Assembly: GCA_000434115.1 (NCBI GenBank)
Contig: FR893976.1
Location: 30,667-40,717, forward strand
From: Roseburia sp. CAG:309
GTDB taxonomy: Bacteria; Bacillota; Clostridia; Lachnospirales; Lachnospiraceae
DNA: 10,051 nt
Direction of reading: 5' to 3'
The translations under genes and the position numbers were made by a program. The notes under the pieces are model-generated. The model was not told the origin of the DNA and made no database searches. It was given only the letters and a program-made list of their open reading frames with translations. This document shows, piece by piece, positions 1 to 6,625 of this stretch (position 1 is the stretch's first letter; each line of letters starts with the position of its first letter).

Positions 1-387
1 GTAAATTCAGGTACCGGAACCGCCGTAAAACTGCGTGGGATCAACGTACCGGTTGCCGGAAAGACCGGAACTTCTACCGGAAATAAAGACTTGTGGTTTG
101 TCGGCTATACGCCGTATCTTACCGCCGGAATCTGGGGTGGTTACGATGCCAGCGAAAAGCAAAGCAACACAACCTATCATAAAGCGATCTGGAAAGCAAT
201 TATGGAAAAATTGAGTAAAAAACATAAAGACGAGAAAGTGAAATTCACGATGCCATCTTCCGTCGTTGCGGTGCGAACCTGCACCGTATGTGGAAAACCA
301 TTGGCTGAAAACCACTACAGTTCCCGCAGCCAAAAGGAATATTTCGCCAAGGGAACTGTACCGGAAGAAACGTGTTCTGTTCATTAA
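1..387 (+). CDS. Penicillin-binding protein, C-terminal fragment (probable class A transglycosylase/transpeptidase)
   Basis: The reading frame is open from base 1, so the gene begins outside the window; 128 codons and a TAA stop remain. The family crosslinks peptidoglycan outside the cell membrane. The fragment carries the KTGTS box (residues 21-25 of the fragment), the third conserved motif of the penicillin-binding transpeptidase fold. It is followed by DLWFVGYTPYLTAGIWGGYD, the usual end of that fold in class A proteins. A lysine-rich linker and a tail with three cysteines (94, 97, 125) follow, ending GTVPEETCSVH. Similar tails of the form C..SGK...GT.P...C..H are known in clostridial class A proteins. 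The serine active site (SxxK) and the transglycosylase domain would lie to the left, so class A rather than class B is inferred from the tail. The gene converges on rfbD. Confidence 0.88.
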   Translation, partial: VNSGTGTAVKLRGINVPVAGKTGTSTGNKDLWFVGYTPYLTAGIWGGYDASEKQSNTTYHKAIWKAIMEKLSKKHKDEKVKFTMPSSVVAVRTCTVCGKPLAENHYSSRSQKEYFAKGTVPEETCSVH

Positions 388-394
388 TGAATAA

Positions 395-483
395 TAACTA
401 TTTAGGACCACTGCGCAAAAACAATATCTCTTACGTGCAAGCACGACGATCCATTGTTTTTGCGCAGCGGTCCTGAATAGTTA
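395..483. terminator. Long imperfect palindrome, probable bidirectional terminator between convergent genes
   Basis: Arms 395-425 and 453-483 can pair over 31 positions. 29 pairs are Watson-Crick; 403/475 is T-G and 410/468 is A-C. The 27-base loop holds a second perfect stem, CGTGC (434-438) with GCACG (441-445), plus ATC (426-428) with GAT (448-450). The element fills the gap between the penicillin-binding protein stop (387) and the rfbD stop (488), so termination in both directions is the simplest role. It is not a classic terminator: the T-rich tract (TTGTTTTT) lies inside the stem rather than after it. A 4-base ATAA sits directly outside each arm (391-394 and 484-487), so a small inserted inverted-repeat element is an alternative. 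Confidence 0.6.
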
Positions 484-487
484 ATAA

Positions 488-1339
488 TTACAATAAATTA
501 AGTTCTTTGATATATCGTGCTACTGCATCCTGCCAAGCCGGAAGCAGGGAAAAACCGTTTGCGACGAGTTTTTCTTTGCTCATCCGGCTGTTTTTTGGCC
601 GTTTTGCCTTTACCGGAAATTCTCCGCTTTTCACCGGCGTCACGGAAACGTCATTCATGCCGGCTGCGCGGAAGATTTCTTTGGCAAATTCGTACCAGCT
701 GCAAATTCCTTCATTTGTTGCATGGTAGGCACCATAGCGGTCACTTTCGATCATATCAACAAGCAGTCTTGCAAGATCATACGTATAGGTTGGAGAACCA
801 ATCTGGTCATCAACTACTTTTACTGCCCCATTTTCTCTTCCGAGGCGGAGCATCGTTTTGACAAAGTTATTGCCATTGATTCCAAATACCCAGGAAATAC
901 GGACAATAAAATATTTATCCACATACTTTTTAAGTGCCAGTTCTCCGTCGTATTTGCTCTGCCCATAGGCATTGAGCGGCGAAGCCTTGTCGTCCGGCTC
1001 CCACGGTCTCTCACCATCCCCGGAAAAGATGTAATCGGTACTCAGGTAAAGCATTTTACAATCTATTTTTTTACAAATTTTAGCAATATTTTCAGTGCCG
1101 TCCACATTGACTCTGTGGCAGATTTCGATGTCGTCTTCTGCACGGTCAACGGCAGTATAGGCACTGCAATGAATGACCGCTTCCGGCTTTGTTTGCGTGA
1201 TGACGCGCTCTACCGCTGCCGCATCGGTAATATCCATCTCGTCAATATCCACGCCGACGGCTTCATGTCCCCGCTTTTGCAGTTCACGCACGACATCGTA
1301 GCCCAGCTGTCCTTTGACTCCGGTTACTAAAACTTTCAT
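488..1339 (-). CDS. rfbD: dTDP-4-dehydrorhamnose reductase
   Basis: This enzyme catalyses the last step of dTDP-L-rhamnose synthesis, the NAD(P)H-dependent reduction of dTDP-4-dehydro-L-rhamnose in the cytosol. The 283-residue protein is of normal length for RmlD/RfbD. It is an extended short-chain dehydrogenase with the nucleotide-binding motif G7-V-K-G10-Q-L-G13. A conserved STDYIF block (100-105) precedes the catalytic Y125-x3-K129, and the C-terminal RPKNSRMS block (247-254) is characteristic of this reductase. The ATG overlaps the rfbB stop as ATGA, and an AAAGGA ribosome binding site lies inside the end of rfbB at 1349-1354, so translation is probably coupled to rfbB. The product feeds rhamnose into cell-wall polysaccharide or other surface glycans. 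The identification is secure; the final glycan cannot be told from this window. Confidence 0.95.
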   Translation of the reverse strand: MKVLVTGVKGQLGYDVVRELQKRGHEAVGVDIDEMDITDAAAVERVITQTKPEAVIHCSAYTAVDRAEDDIEICHRVNVDGTENIAKICKKIDCKMLYLSTDYIFSGDGERPWEPDDKASPLNAYGQSKYDGELALKKYVDKYFIVRISWVFGINGNNFVKTMLRLGRENGAVKVVDDQIGSPTYTYDLARLLVDMIESDRYGAYHATNEGICSWYEFAKEIFRAAGMNDVSVTPVKSGEFPVKAKRPKNSRMSKEKLVANGFSLLPAWQDAVARYIKELNLL

Positions 1340-2364
1340 TCTGCCAGTTCCTTTCCATACATTTTATCAAAATAATTGGCATACTCGCCACTGATGATAT
1401 TCTGCCACCATTCTTTATTATCAAGATACCACTGAATCGTCTGTTTGATTCCTGTCTCAAACGTATATTTCGGTTTCCAGCCAAGTTCTGTCTCCAGTTT
1501 CGTCGGATCGATCGCATAGCGGAGATCGTGTCCCGGACGATCGGTAACAAATTCAATCAGACTTTCCGGCTTGTCAAGTGCTTTCAAAATGGTCTTAACG
1601 ACTTCCAGATTGGTACGCTCGTTGTGGCCTCCGACATTATAAACTTCGCCAACGCGTCCTTTATGAAGAATCAGGTCAATGGCTTCACAGTGATCCGATA
1701 CATGGAGCCAGTCACGCACATTTTCACCTTTTCCATAAACCGGAAGTTTTTCGTCTGCCAGCGCGCGGGAAATGATAAGTGGAATCAATTTCTCCGGAAA
1801 ATGATATGGCCCGTAGTTATTTGAGCAGCGCGAAATCGTCACCGGCAGTCCATACGTGCGGTGATAAGCAAGTACAAAAAGGTCGGCACTCGCCTTACTC
1901 GATGAATATGGACTGGATGTGTGGATCGGCGTATCTTCGCGGAAGAAGAGATCCGGTCTGTCAAGTGGCAGATCGCCGTACACTTCATCGGTGGATACCT
2001 GATGATAGCGTTTTACTCCGTATTCTTTAGACGCATCCAAAAGTACCTGGGTTCCGAGCACATTGGTCTGCACAAAGATTCCCGGATCCGTGATGGAACG
2101 GTCTACGTGGCTTTCCGCTGCAAAATTCACGACCATATCCGGACGTTCCTTTTCAAACAGATCCATAATAAATTTGCGGTCTGCAATGTCGCCGCGGACA
2201 AATTTATAATTCGGTTTATTTTCAACTGGTTTTAATGTTTCGAGGTTGCCGGCATAGGTTAAAAGATCAAGGTTAATGATCTCATACTCCGGATATTTAT
2301 TCACCATGTGGTGTACAAAATTACCTCCGATAAATCCGGCTCCGCCGGTTACAATAATTTTCAT
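1336..2364 (-). CDS. rfbB: dTDP-glucose 4,6-dehydratase
   Basis: This enzyme converts dTDP-D-glucose to dTDP-4-dehydro-6-deoxy-D-glucose, the second step of dTDP-L-rhamnose synthesis, using tightly bound NAD+. The 342-residue protein matches the family length. Visible motifs are the Rossmann loop TGGAGFIGGN (6-15), the FAAESHVDRS block (81-90), the catalytic triplet T125-D126-E127 within STDEVYG, and Y153-x3-K157. The conserved SRCSNNYGPYHFPEKLIP stretch (178-195) and DWLHVSDHCEAI (218-229) confirm dehydratase over epimerase. The ATG at 2364 is supported by GGAGG at 2375-2379, 10 bases upstream. It is the first gene of a two-gene unit and overlaps rfbD by 4 bases. Its promoter carries an operator-like dyad. 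The partner genes rfbA and rfbC are not in the window. Confidence 0.96.
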   Translation of the reverse strand: MKIIVTGGAGFIGGNFVHHMVNKYPEYEIINLDLLTYAGNLETLKPVENKPNYKFVRGDIADRKFIMDLFEKERPDMVVNFAAESHVDRSITDPGIFVQTNVLGTQVLLDASKEYGVKRYHQVSTDEVYGDLPLDRPDLFFREDTPIHTSSPYSSSKASADLFVLAYHRTYGLPVTISRCSNNYGPYHFPEKLIPLIISRALADEKLPVYGKGENVRDWLHVSDHCEAIDLILHKGRVGEVYNVGGHNERTNLEVVKTILKALDKPESLIEFVTDRPGHDLRYAIDPTKLETELGWKPKYTFETGIKQTIQWYLDNKEWWQNIISGEYANYFDKMYGKELAE

Positions 2365-2395
2365 CGTTTTGTTTCCTCCATTTTTCTATATCTCT

Positions 2396-2426
2396 ATTAT
2401 AACCCATACCCCATAGGTATGGTCAA
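2396..2426 (-). promoter_or_regulatory. Promoter of rfbB-rfbD with 19-base spacer
   Basis: Read on the minus strand, TTGACC (2421-2426) and a perfect TATAAT (2396-2401) are separated by 19 bases (2402-2420). Transcription would start near 2389, giving a leader of about 25 bases that contains the GGAGG ribosome binding site. The boxes match the housekeeping sigma consensus well, but the spacer is two bases longer than the optimum, a feature typical of promoters that depend on an activator that twists or bends the DNA. Confidence 0.72.
2404..2422. promoter_or_regulatory. Perfect 7-5-7 dyad within the rfbB promoter, candidate operator
   Basis: CCATACC (2404-2410) and GGTATGG (2416-2422) are exact reverse complements around a 5-base centre. 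The dyad occupies almost the whole spacer between the two promoter boxes and touches the -35 box by two bases. A dyad in a 19-base spacer is the known layout of MerR-family promoters. The core ATACCCCATAGGTAT also resembles operators reported for CsoR/CstR-type repressors. No T-run follows the hairpin on the minus strand, so it is a poor candidate for the ygiQ terminator. Regulator identity is unknown. Confidence 0.5.
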
Positions 2427-2433
2427 CGTTTTT

Positions 2434-4335
2434 TTACCTTTTTTGCTTCTTTCTTTTCTCCTGCCGCCGTGCACGCGGCTTTCCAGCTGGTTTTCCACGG
2501 TCCTTCTCATTCTTTTTACCGCTCTTTTTCTCGCTCCACGGTCTCGGTGGAATCAGACATTTTTTGTCGAATCCGATAAGATCCGTTCGTCCCAGTTTTA
2601 AAAGGGCTTCTTTTACCAACGCATAATTTTCCGGCTTGCGGTATTGGATCAGAGCGCGCTGCATCTCTTTTTCATGACGTTTCTTCGGCACATAGACCGG
2701 CTGCATCGTGCGGGGATCAAGGCCGGTATAGTACATACACGTGGAGATGGTCGCCGGTGTCGGATAAAAGTCCTGCACCTGCTCCGGCATATAGCCGAGA
2801 TCCCGGACGTATTCGGCAAGTTCCACCGCCTCTTTCAACGTCGACCCCGGGTGCGATGACATCAGATAAGGCACCGCATACTGCTGCTTTCCGGTCAGCC
2901 GGTTCACTTTGGCATAACGTTTTAAAAAGTTTTCGTAAACCTCATTTTTCGGTTTTCCCATCGCGTCAAGGACGGCATCCGATACATGTTCCGGCGCCAC
3001 ACGCAGCTGACCGCTGATATGATACTCGCACAATTCCTTTAAAAACGTATCTTTCGCATCCGCCATCACATAATCAAAACGGATTCCCGAACGCACAAAA
3101 ACTTTCTTCACTTTCGGAAGTTTCCTCAATTTTCGTAACAATTCGACATAATCTTTGTGGTCTACATTCAAGTTATTACATGGTTTCGGAAATAAACATT
3201 GTTTGTTTTTGCAGACCCCGAATTCCATCTGCTTGTCGCAGGCCGGCTTCCTGAAATTTCCGGTCGGTCCACCCACATCGTGGATATATCCTTTGAATTC
3301 CGGATCTTCTGTCATTTGCTTTGCTTCCCGCAGGATGGAGTCATGACTTCTCGCCTGCACGATGCGCCCTTGATGAAACGTCAGCGCACAGAAACTGCAG
3401 CCGCCAAAGCACCCGCGGCAGCTCGTCAGACTGAACTTAATTTCCTGAATCGCCGGTACACCGCCCTGCTTTTTGTAACTCGGATGGTAGGTTCCCATAT
3501 ACGGGTAATCGTAAATGTCATCCATTTCCTGCATCGTAAGCGGTTTGGCCGGTGGATTCTGCACGACAAGGACTTTTCCCGGATAGCGCTCGACCAATGT
3601 TTTTGCCGTAAACGGATCCGTATTTTCGTACTGCTTCATAAAACTCTCGGCGTATTTTTTCTTCTCAGCCACCGATTCCTCGAAATCAGGAAGTTCAATG
3701 CTGTCATAAATCTCTGCGCCCTCTTTCGTGCGGTAGACCGTTCCTGCGATATACGTAATATCTTTCACATCCATGCCACTCGCCAGTGCATCGGCGATTT
3801 CCAGCATACTATGTTCTCCCATTCCATACGAGATAAGATCTGCCCCCGCATCAAGCAGAATGGACCGTTTCACCTTATCTGACCAGTAATCGTAATGCGA
3901 TAAGCGCCGTAAACTTGCCTCGATCCCGCCTAAGACAATCGGCACGTTTTTGTATGTACGACGGATTAGATTCGAATAAACGACCGTCGCGTAATCCGGC
4001 CGTTTTCCCGATACACCCCCTGGTGTATACGCATCCTGATGACGTCGTTTTTTATTGACCGTATAGTGATTTACCATGGAATCCATATTTCCTGCGCACA
4101 CCAAAAAAGCGAGTCTTGGCTCGCCAAGCACGGTAATACTCTTGTCGTCTTTCCAGTCCGGCTGCGAGATAATCCCCACTTTGTAGCCATACGCCTCCAA
4201 GTGACGGCTGATGATCGCCGGTCCAAACGACGAATGATCGACATAGGCATCTCCGATCACAAAGACAAAATCGCACTGATCCCATCCCCGTTCTTTCATA
4301 TCTTTTTGGGATATCGGCAAAAATGCTTTTTCCAT
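2434..4335 (-). CDS. YgiQ family (UPF0313) radical SAM protein
   Basis: This is a 633-residue radical SAM protein of the YgiQ family, whose substrate and reaction are not established to my knowledge. The iron-sulfur/SAM motif is C309-x3-C313-x2-C316 inside SCRGCFGGCSFCALTFHQGR, the family hallmark. A second cysteine set (366, 375, 380, 386), ending CLFPKPCNNL, could hold a further metal site and is also typical. The N-terminal domain (about 1-290) has the family's FVIGDAYVDHSSFGPAIISR (24-43) and GGIEASLRRLSHYDYWSDK (136-154) blocks. The tail from about residue 602 is very rich in lysine and arginine and probably disordered. The ATG at 4335 follows a strong AAGGAGG (4341-4347) with 5 bases between. 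The gene appears to be a transcription unit of its own between the FGGY-kinase terminator and the rfbB promoter. Confidence 0.93.
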   Translation of the reverse strand: MEKAFLPISQKDMKERGWDQCDFVFVIGDAYVDHSSFGPAIISRHLEAYGYKVGIISQPDWKDDKSITVLGEPRLAFLVCAGNMDSMVNHYTVNKKRRHQDAYTPGGVSGKRPDYATVVYSNLIRRTYKNVPIVLGGIEASLRRLSHYDYWSDKVKRSILLDAGADLISYGMGEHSMLEIADALASGMDVKDITYIAGTVYRTKEGAEIYDSIELPDFEESVAEKKKYAESFMKQYENTDPFTAKTLVERYPGKVLVVQNPPAKPLTMQEMDDIYDYPYMGTYHPSYKKQGGVPAIQEIKFSLTSCRGCFGGCSFCALTFHQGRIVQARSHDSILREAKQMTEDPEFKGYIHDVGGPTGNFRKPACDKQMEFGVCKNKQCLFPKPCNNLNVDHKDYVELLRKLRKLPKVKKVFVRSGIRFDYVMADAKDTFLKELCEYHISGQLRVAPEHVSDAVLDAMGKPKNEVYENFLKRYAKVNRLTGKQQYAVPYLMSSHPGSTLKEAVELAEYVRDLGYMPEQVQDFYPTPATISTCMYYTGLDPRTMQPVYVPKKRHEKEMQRALIQYRKPENYALVKEALLKLGRTDLIGFDKKCLIPPRPWSEKKSGKKNEKDRGKPAGKPRARRQEKRKKQKR

Positions 4336-4353
4336 GGGTTCCTCCTTAAAGTG

Positions 4354-4382
4354 AAAAAGGCCAGAAAATGTCTGACCTTTTT
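4354..4382 (-). terminator. Rho-independent terminator after the FGGY kinase gene
   Basis: On the minus strand the sequence reads AAAAAGGTCAGA, a 5-base loop, then TCTGGCCTTTTT. This makes a 12-pair stem (one G-U pair) whose GC-containing part is followed by five Ts. It lies 44 bases past the kinase stop codon. The A-rich left side makes it nearly symmetrical, so it could work in both directions, but no plus-strand gene leads into it. Confidence 0.85.
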
Positions 4383-4384
4383 AT

Positions 4385-4416
4385 ATGATACCAAATTGAC
4401 TGACTTTTCCCGTCAA
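4385..4416 (-). promoter_or_regulatory. Possible promoter of the ygiQ-family gene
   Basis: On the minus strand an extended -10 element, TGG followed by TATCAT (4385-4390), lies downstream of a TTGACG box (4411-4416). The 20-base spacer is too long for a good -35, so the extended -10 would have to carry most of the activity. The predicted start, near 4378, falls inside the upstream terminator hairpin. This is an inference from short motifs only. Confidence 0.35.
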
Positions 4417-4425
4417 ATCCGGATT

Positions 4426-6033
4426 TTATTTTAAAAATTCTACAGCTGCTTTCTCGATTGGAAGCCCTTCTTTGTAACGGCTGATAAATTCGTCAAAGCC
4501 TTTTACGTCTGCCGGATCCGGTTTTTCTTCCACACCTTCAAAGCCGGCAAATACTTTCTTTTCGAGATAATCGTCGAGCGTCTGGCCTTCTTCCTTATTT
4601 TTCATATAAGCGGCAAGAAGGGCAATTCCCCAGGCACCACCTTCTCCTGCTGTCTCCATAACGGAAACCGGCGCATTCATCGCTGCTGCCATGATCTTCT
4701 GTCCGACTCCTTTGGTCTTAAACAAACCGCCATGTCCGAGAATACGGTCTACTTTCACGCCCTCTTTTTTGAGCAGAATATCAAGTCCGACTTTCAATGC
4801 ACCAAGTGCCGTAAACAAGTTTACACGCATAAAGTTTGCCAAATTGAATTTACTGTCCGGTGTACGAACAAACATTGGACGTCCTTCATTGAAACCGGTA
4901 ATATGCTCACCGGAAAAATAATTGTACGCAAGGAGTCCGCCACAGTCGTCGTCTCCTTCCAATGCTTTATTGTAAAGAGTTCCAAACAACTGATTCATAT
5001 CGACTTTCATGCCAAAACTCTCTGCAAATTCTTTAAACAAATTGACCCACGCATTCAGATCGGAAGTACAGTTGTTACAATGTACCATTCCAACGAGATT
5101 TCCGGTTGGTGTCGTAACAAGGTCAATTTCTTCGTAAACTTTTTTCAGTTCTTTTTCCAATACGATCATCGCAAACACCGAAGTTCCGGCAGATACATTA
5201 CCTGTGCGGACCGCCACGCTGTTTGTCGCTGCCATACCGGTTCCGGCATCTCCCTCCGGCGGACAGAGCGGGATTCCTGCTTCCAGATTTCCCGAAGGAT
5301 CCAACAATTTTGCTCCTTTTTCCGTCAGCACTCCTGCCTGTTCTCCGGCAACAAGAACTTTCGGGAATATATCATGCAAGGTAAAGGAATACCCCTTTTT
5401 CTTTGCCTCTTCGTCAAATATTTTTACGCGTTTTTCATCCCAGTCTTTTGCTTCGCAGTCGATCGGGAACATTCCGGATGCCTCACCGATACCAAGCACT
5501 TTTTCACCAGTCAGTTTCCAATGAATATAGCCGGCAAGTGTCGTCTGGAACGCAATATTTTTCACATGTTCCTCGCCATTTAACATCGCCTGGTACAAGT
5601 GTGCGATGCTCCATCGCTGCGGAATGTGATAAGATAACAATTTTGTCAGTTTTTCCGATGCTTCTTCTGTAATCGTATTTCTCCATGTACGGAACGGAAC
5701 GAGCAATGTGCCCTCCGCATCAAATACCATGTAACCATGCATCATGGCACTGAATCCAATGGCTCCCGTCTTTTTCAGAACAACTCCGTATTTTTCTTTT
5801 ACATCTTCTGCCATCTTCGCATAACTGTCTTGAAGTCCTGTCCAGATATCCTCCAGAGTATACGTCCATATACCGTCTTCCAGACGGTTTTCCCAATCAT
5901 GGCTTCCCGATGCGATCGGTGAATTGTCCTCTGCCGTCAAAACGGCCTTAATTCGTGTCGAACCAAATTCAATTCCTAATGATGTCGTGCCATTCTCAAT
6001 AGATGCAAGTATTTGTTGTGTTGTCAGACCCAT
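4426..6033 (-). CDS. FGGY-family carbohydrate kinase, possibly a pentulose kinase
   Basis: The protein (535 residues) belongs to the FGGY sugar kinases, which transfer phosphate from ATP to a sugar hydroxyl in the cytosol. The N-terminal phosphate-binding loop is GIEFGSTRIKAVL (20-32), where E22 stands at the position usually held by Asp. The likely catalytic Asp is D262 in PEGDAGTGM, followed by the second phosphate loop TGNVSAGTS (277-285). The C-terminal ATP-binding motifs are GHGGLFKT (433-440) and ETAGEGGAWGIALLA (460-474). Length and style resemble clostridial kinases labelled xylulokinase or the AraK-type L-ribulokinase, but no isomerase, epimerase or transporter lies nearby to fix the substrate. 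The start is supported by AAGGAGG at 6044-6050, just beyond the stop codon of the preceding gene, from which it is separated by 17 bases. A terminator follows. Confidence 0.85.
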   Translation of the reverse strand: MGLTTQQILASIENGTTSLGIEFGSTRIKAVLTAEDNSPIASGSHDWENRLEDGIWTYTLEDIWTGLQDSYAKMAEDVKEKYGVVLKKTGAIGFSAMMHGYMVFDAEGTLLVPFRTWRNTITEEASEKLTKLLSYHIPQRWSIAHLYQAMLNGEEHVKNIAFQTTLAGYIHWKLTGEKVLGIGEASGMFPIDCEAKDWDEKRVKIFDEEAKKKGYSFTLHDIFPKVLVAGEQAGVLTEKGAKLLDPSGNLEAGIPLCPPEGDAGTGMAATNSVAVRTGNVSAGTSVFAMIVLEKELKKVYEEIDLVTTPTGNLVGMVHCNNCTSDLNAWVNLFKEFAESFGMKVDMNQLFGTLYNKALEGDDDCGGLLAYNYFSGEHITGFNEGRPMFVRTPDSKFNLANFMRVNLFTALGALKVGLDILLKKEGVKVDRILGHGGLFKTKGVGQKIMAAAMNAPVSVMETAGEGGAWGIALLAAYMKNKEEGQTLDDYLEKKVFAGFEGVEEKPDPADVKGFDEFISRYKEGLPIEKAAVEFLK

Positions 6034-6050
6034 GGCTGTCCATCCTCCTT

Positions 6051-6557
6051 TTAGTCGTTTAGTGTAAGTGATTTATTTTTCTTTAATGATGCCATCATAC
6101 CTTTTGCCGCTGCCGAATAGTATTTCTTGGACGCAGTCGGATAGGTAAGCTGGAAAGCGATCTCACCGTTTTTGATGAATACATAGCAGTACTGAATGGT
6201 ATTTTTTCCTATTTTATAACTATAACTGCATTCTGTCTTTGTCGCCTTTTCTACATTGATTTTTCTATTTTTCTTTGCCGTCGCTACGACAGTCTTTCCG
6301 CTTCTCTTGCCGGTCTTTCCATAAGAATTCCAAATGGTTGCCTTTGCTTTTCCATCTTTGGAAACCAGTTTGGTACCATCTCCGGAACTATAATCCGCAC
6401 GCTGAAAGGTAGTCGGATATTTAACCGTATACGTAAAGCGGGTATTGGTGTACGTTGCATATTTTACGACTGCTGCCTGTGCATCCATCGCCGGAACAGC
6501 TGCTAACATCGTTACTACAGTTGCAATTGCGATTACTTTTCTCAAAATATGTTTCAT
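6051..6557 (-). CDS. Small exported protein of unknown function, PsbP/Mog1-like pattern
   Basis: I do not recognise a named family. The 168-residue protein has a clear signal peptide: a basic start (MKHILRK), a hydrophobic core (about 8-22), and a likely signal peptidase I site after A28 (AQA|A). The mature part of about 140 residues is strongly basic. It has a F-x-V-x-YP segment (41-49), a GDGTKLVSKDGKAKATIW segment (59-76) and a helical end with YYSAAAKGMMASLKK (146-160). This order of strands, a central 'dG..l.s.dg.a.i' element and a final helix recalls PsbP/Mog1-like domains, a weak resemblance made by eye. C110 and C124 could form a disulfide. There is no lipobox. A good AAAGGAGGT ribosome binding site lies at 6566-6573, 8 bases before the ATG. 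It lies 17 bases upstream of the FGGY kinase gene, so the two are probably transcribed together. Confidence 0.8.
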   Translation of the reverse strand: MKHILRKVIAIATVVTMLAAVPAMDAQAAVVKYATYTNTRFTYTVKYPTTFQRADYSSGDGTKLVSKDGKAKATIWNSYGKTGKRSGKTVVATAKKNRKINVEKATKTECSYSYKIGKNTIQYCYVFIKNGEIAFQLTYPTASKKYYSAAAKGMMASLKKNKSLTLND

Positions 6558-6573
6558 GATAAAGACCTCCTTT

Positions 6574-6595
6574 GTTCTTGTTATGTTCTTGTTAT
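6574..6595. repeat. Perfect 11-base tandem direct repeat upstream of the exported-protein gene
   Basis: GTTCTTGTTAT occurs twice back to back (6574-6584 and 6585-6595); on the minus strand it reads ATAACAAGAAC twice. It ends directly against the ribosome binding site of the exported-protein gene. It may be a regulator binding site, a leader RNA element or a slippage product. No convincing -35/-10 pair is visible around it. Confidence 0.75.
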
Positions 6596-6625
6596 AGTGT
6601 TTATCGGTTCAAATTTATAAAAAGT

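Noticed and set aside
7..444. A 145-codon minus-strand open frame opposite the penicillin-binding protein.
   Set aside because: It lies antisense to a well-supported coding region, begins inside the intergenic palindrome, has no recognisable domain, and has no ribosome binding site that I can see.
395..483. Integron attC recombination site, suggested by the imperfect palindrome with few mismatches.
   Set aside because: The ends lack the RYYYAAC and GTTRRRY core sites, and there is no integrase or cassette array nearby.
722..1330. Long plus-strand open frames opposite rfbD, ygiQ, the kinase, the helicase and gltX.
   Set aside because: All lie antisense to genes with complete family motifs and show low-complexity, motif-free translations typical of shadow frames.
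4396..4416. TTGAC...GTCAA dyad upstream of ygiQ as an operator.
   Set aside because: Arms are only 5 bases with an 11-base spacer, common by chance in AT-rich intergenic DNA.
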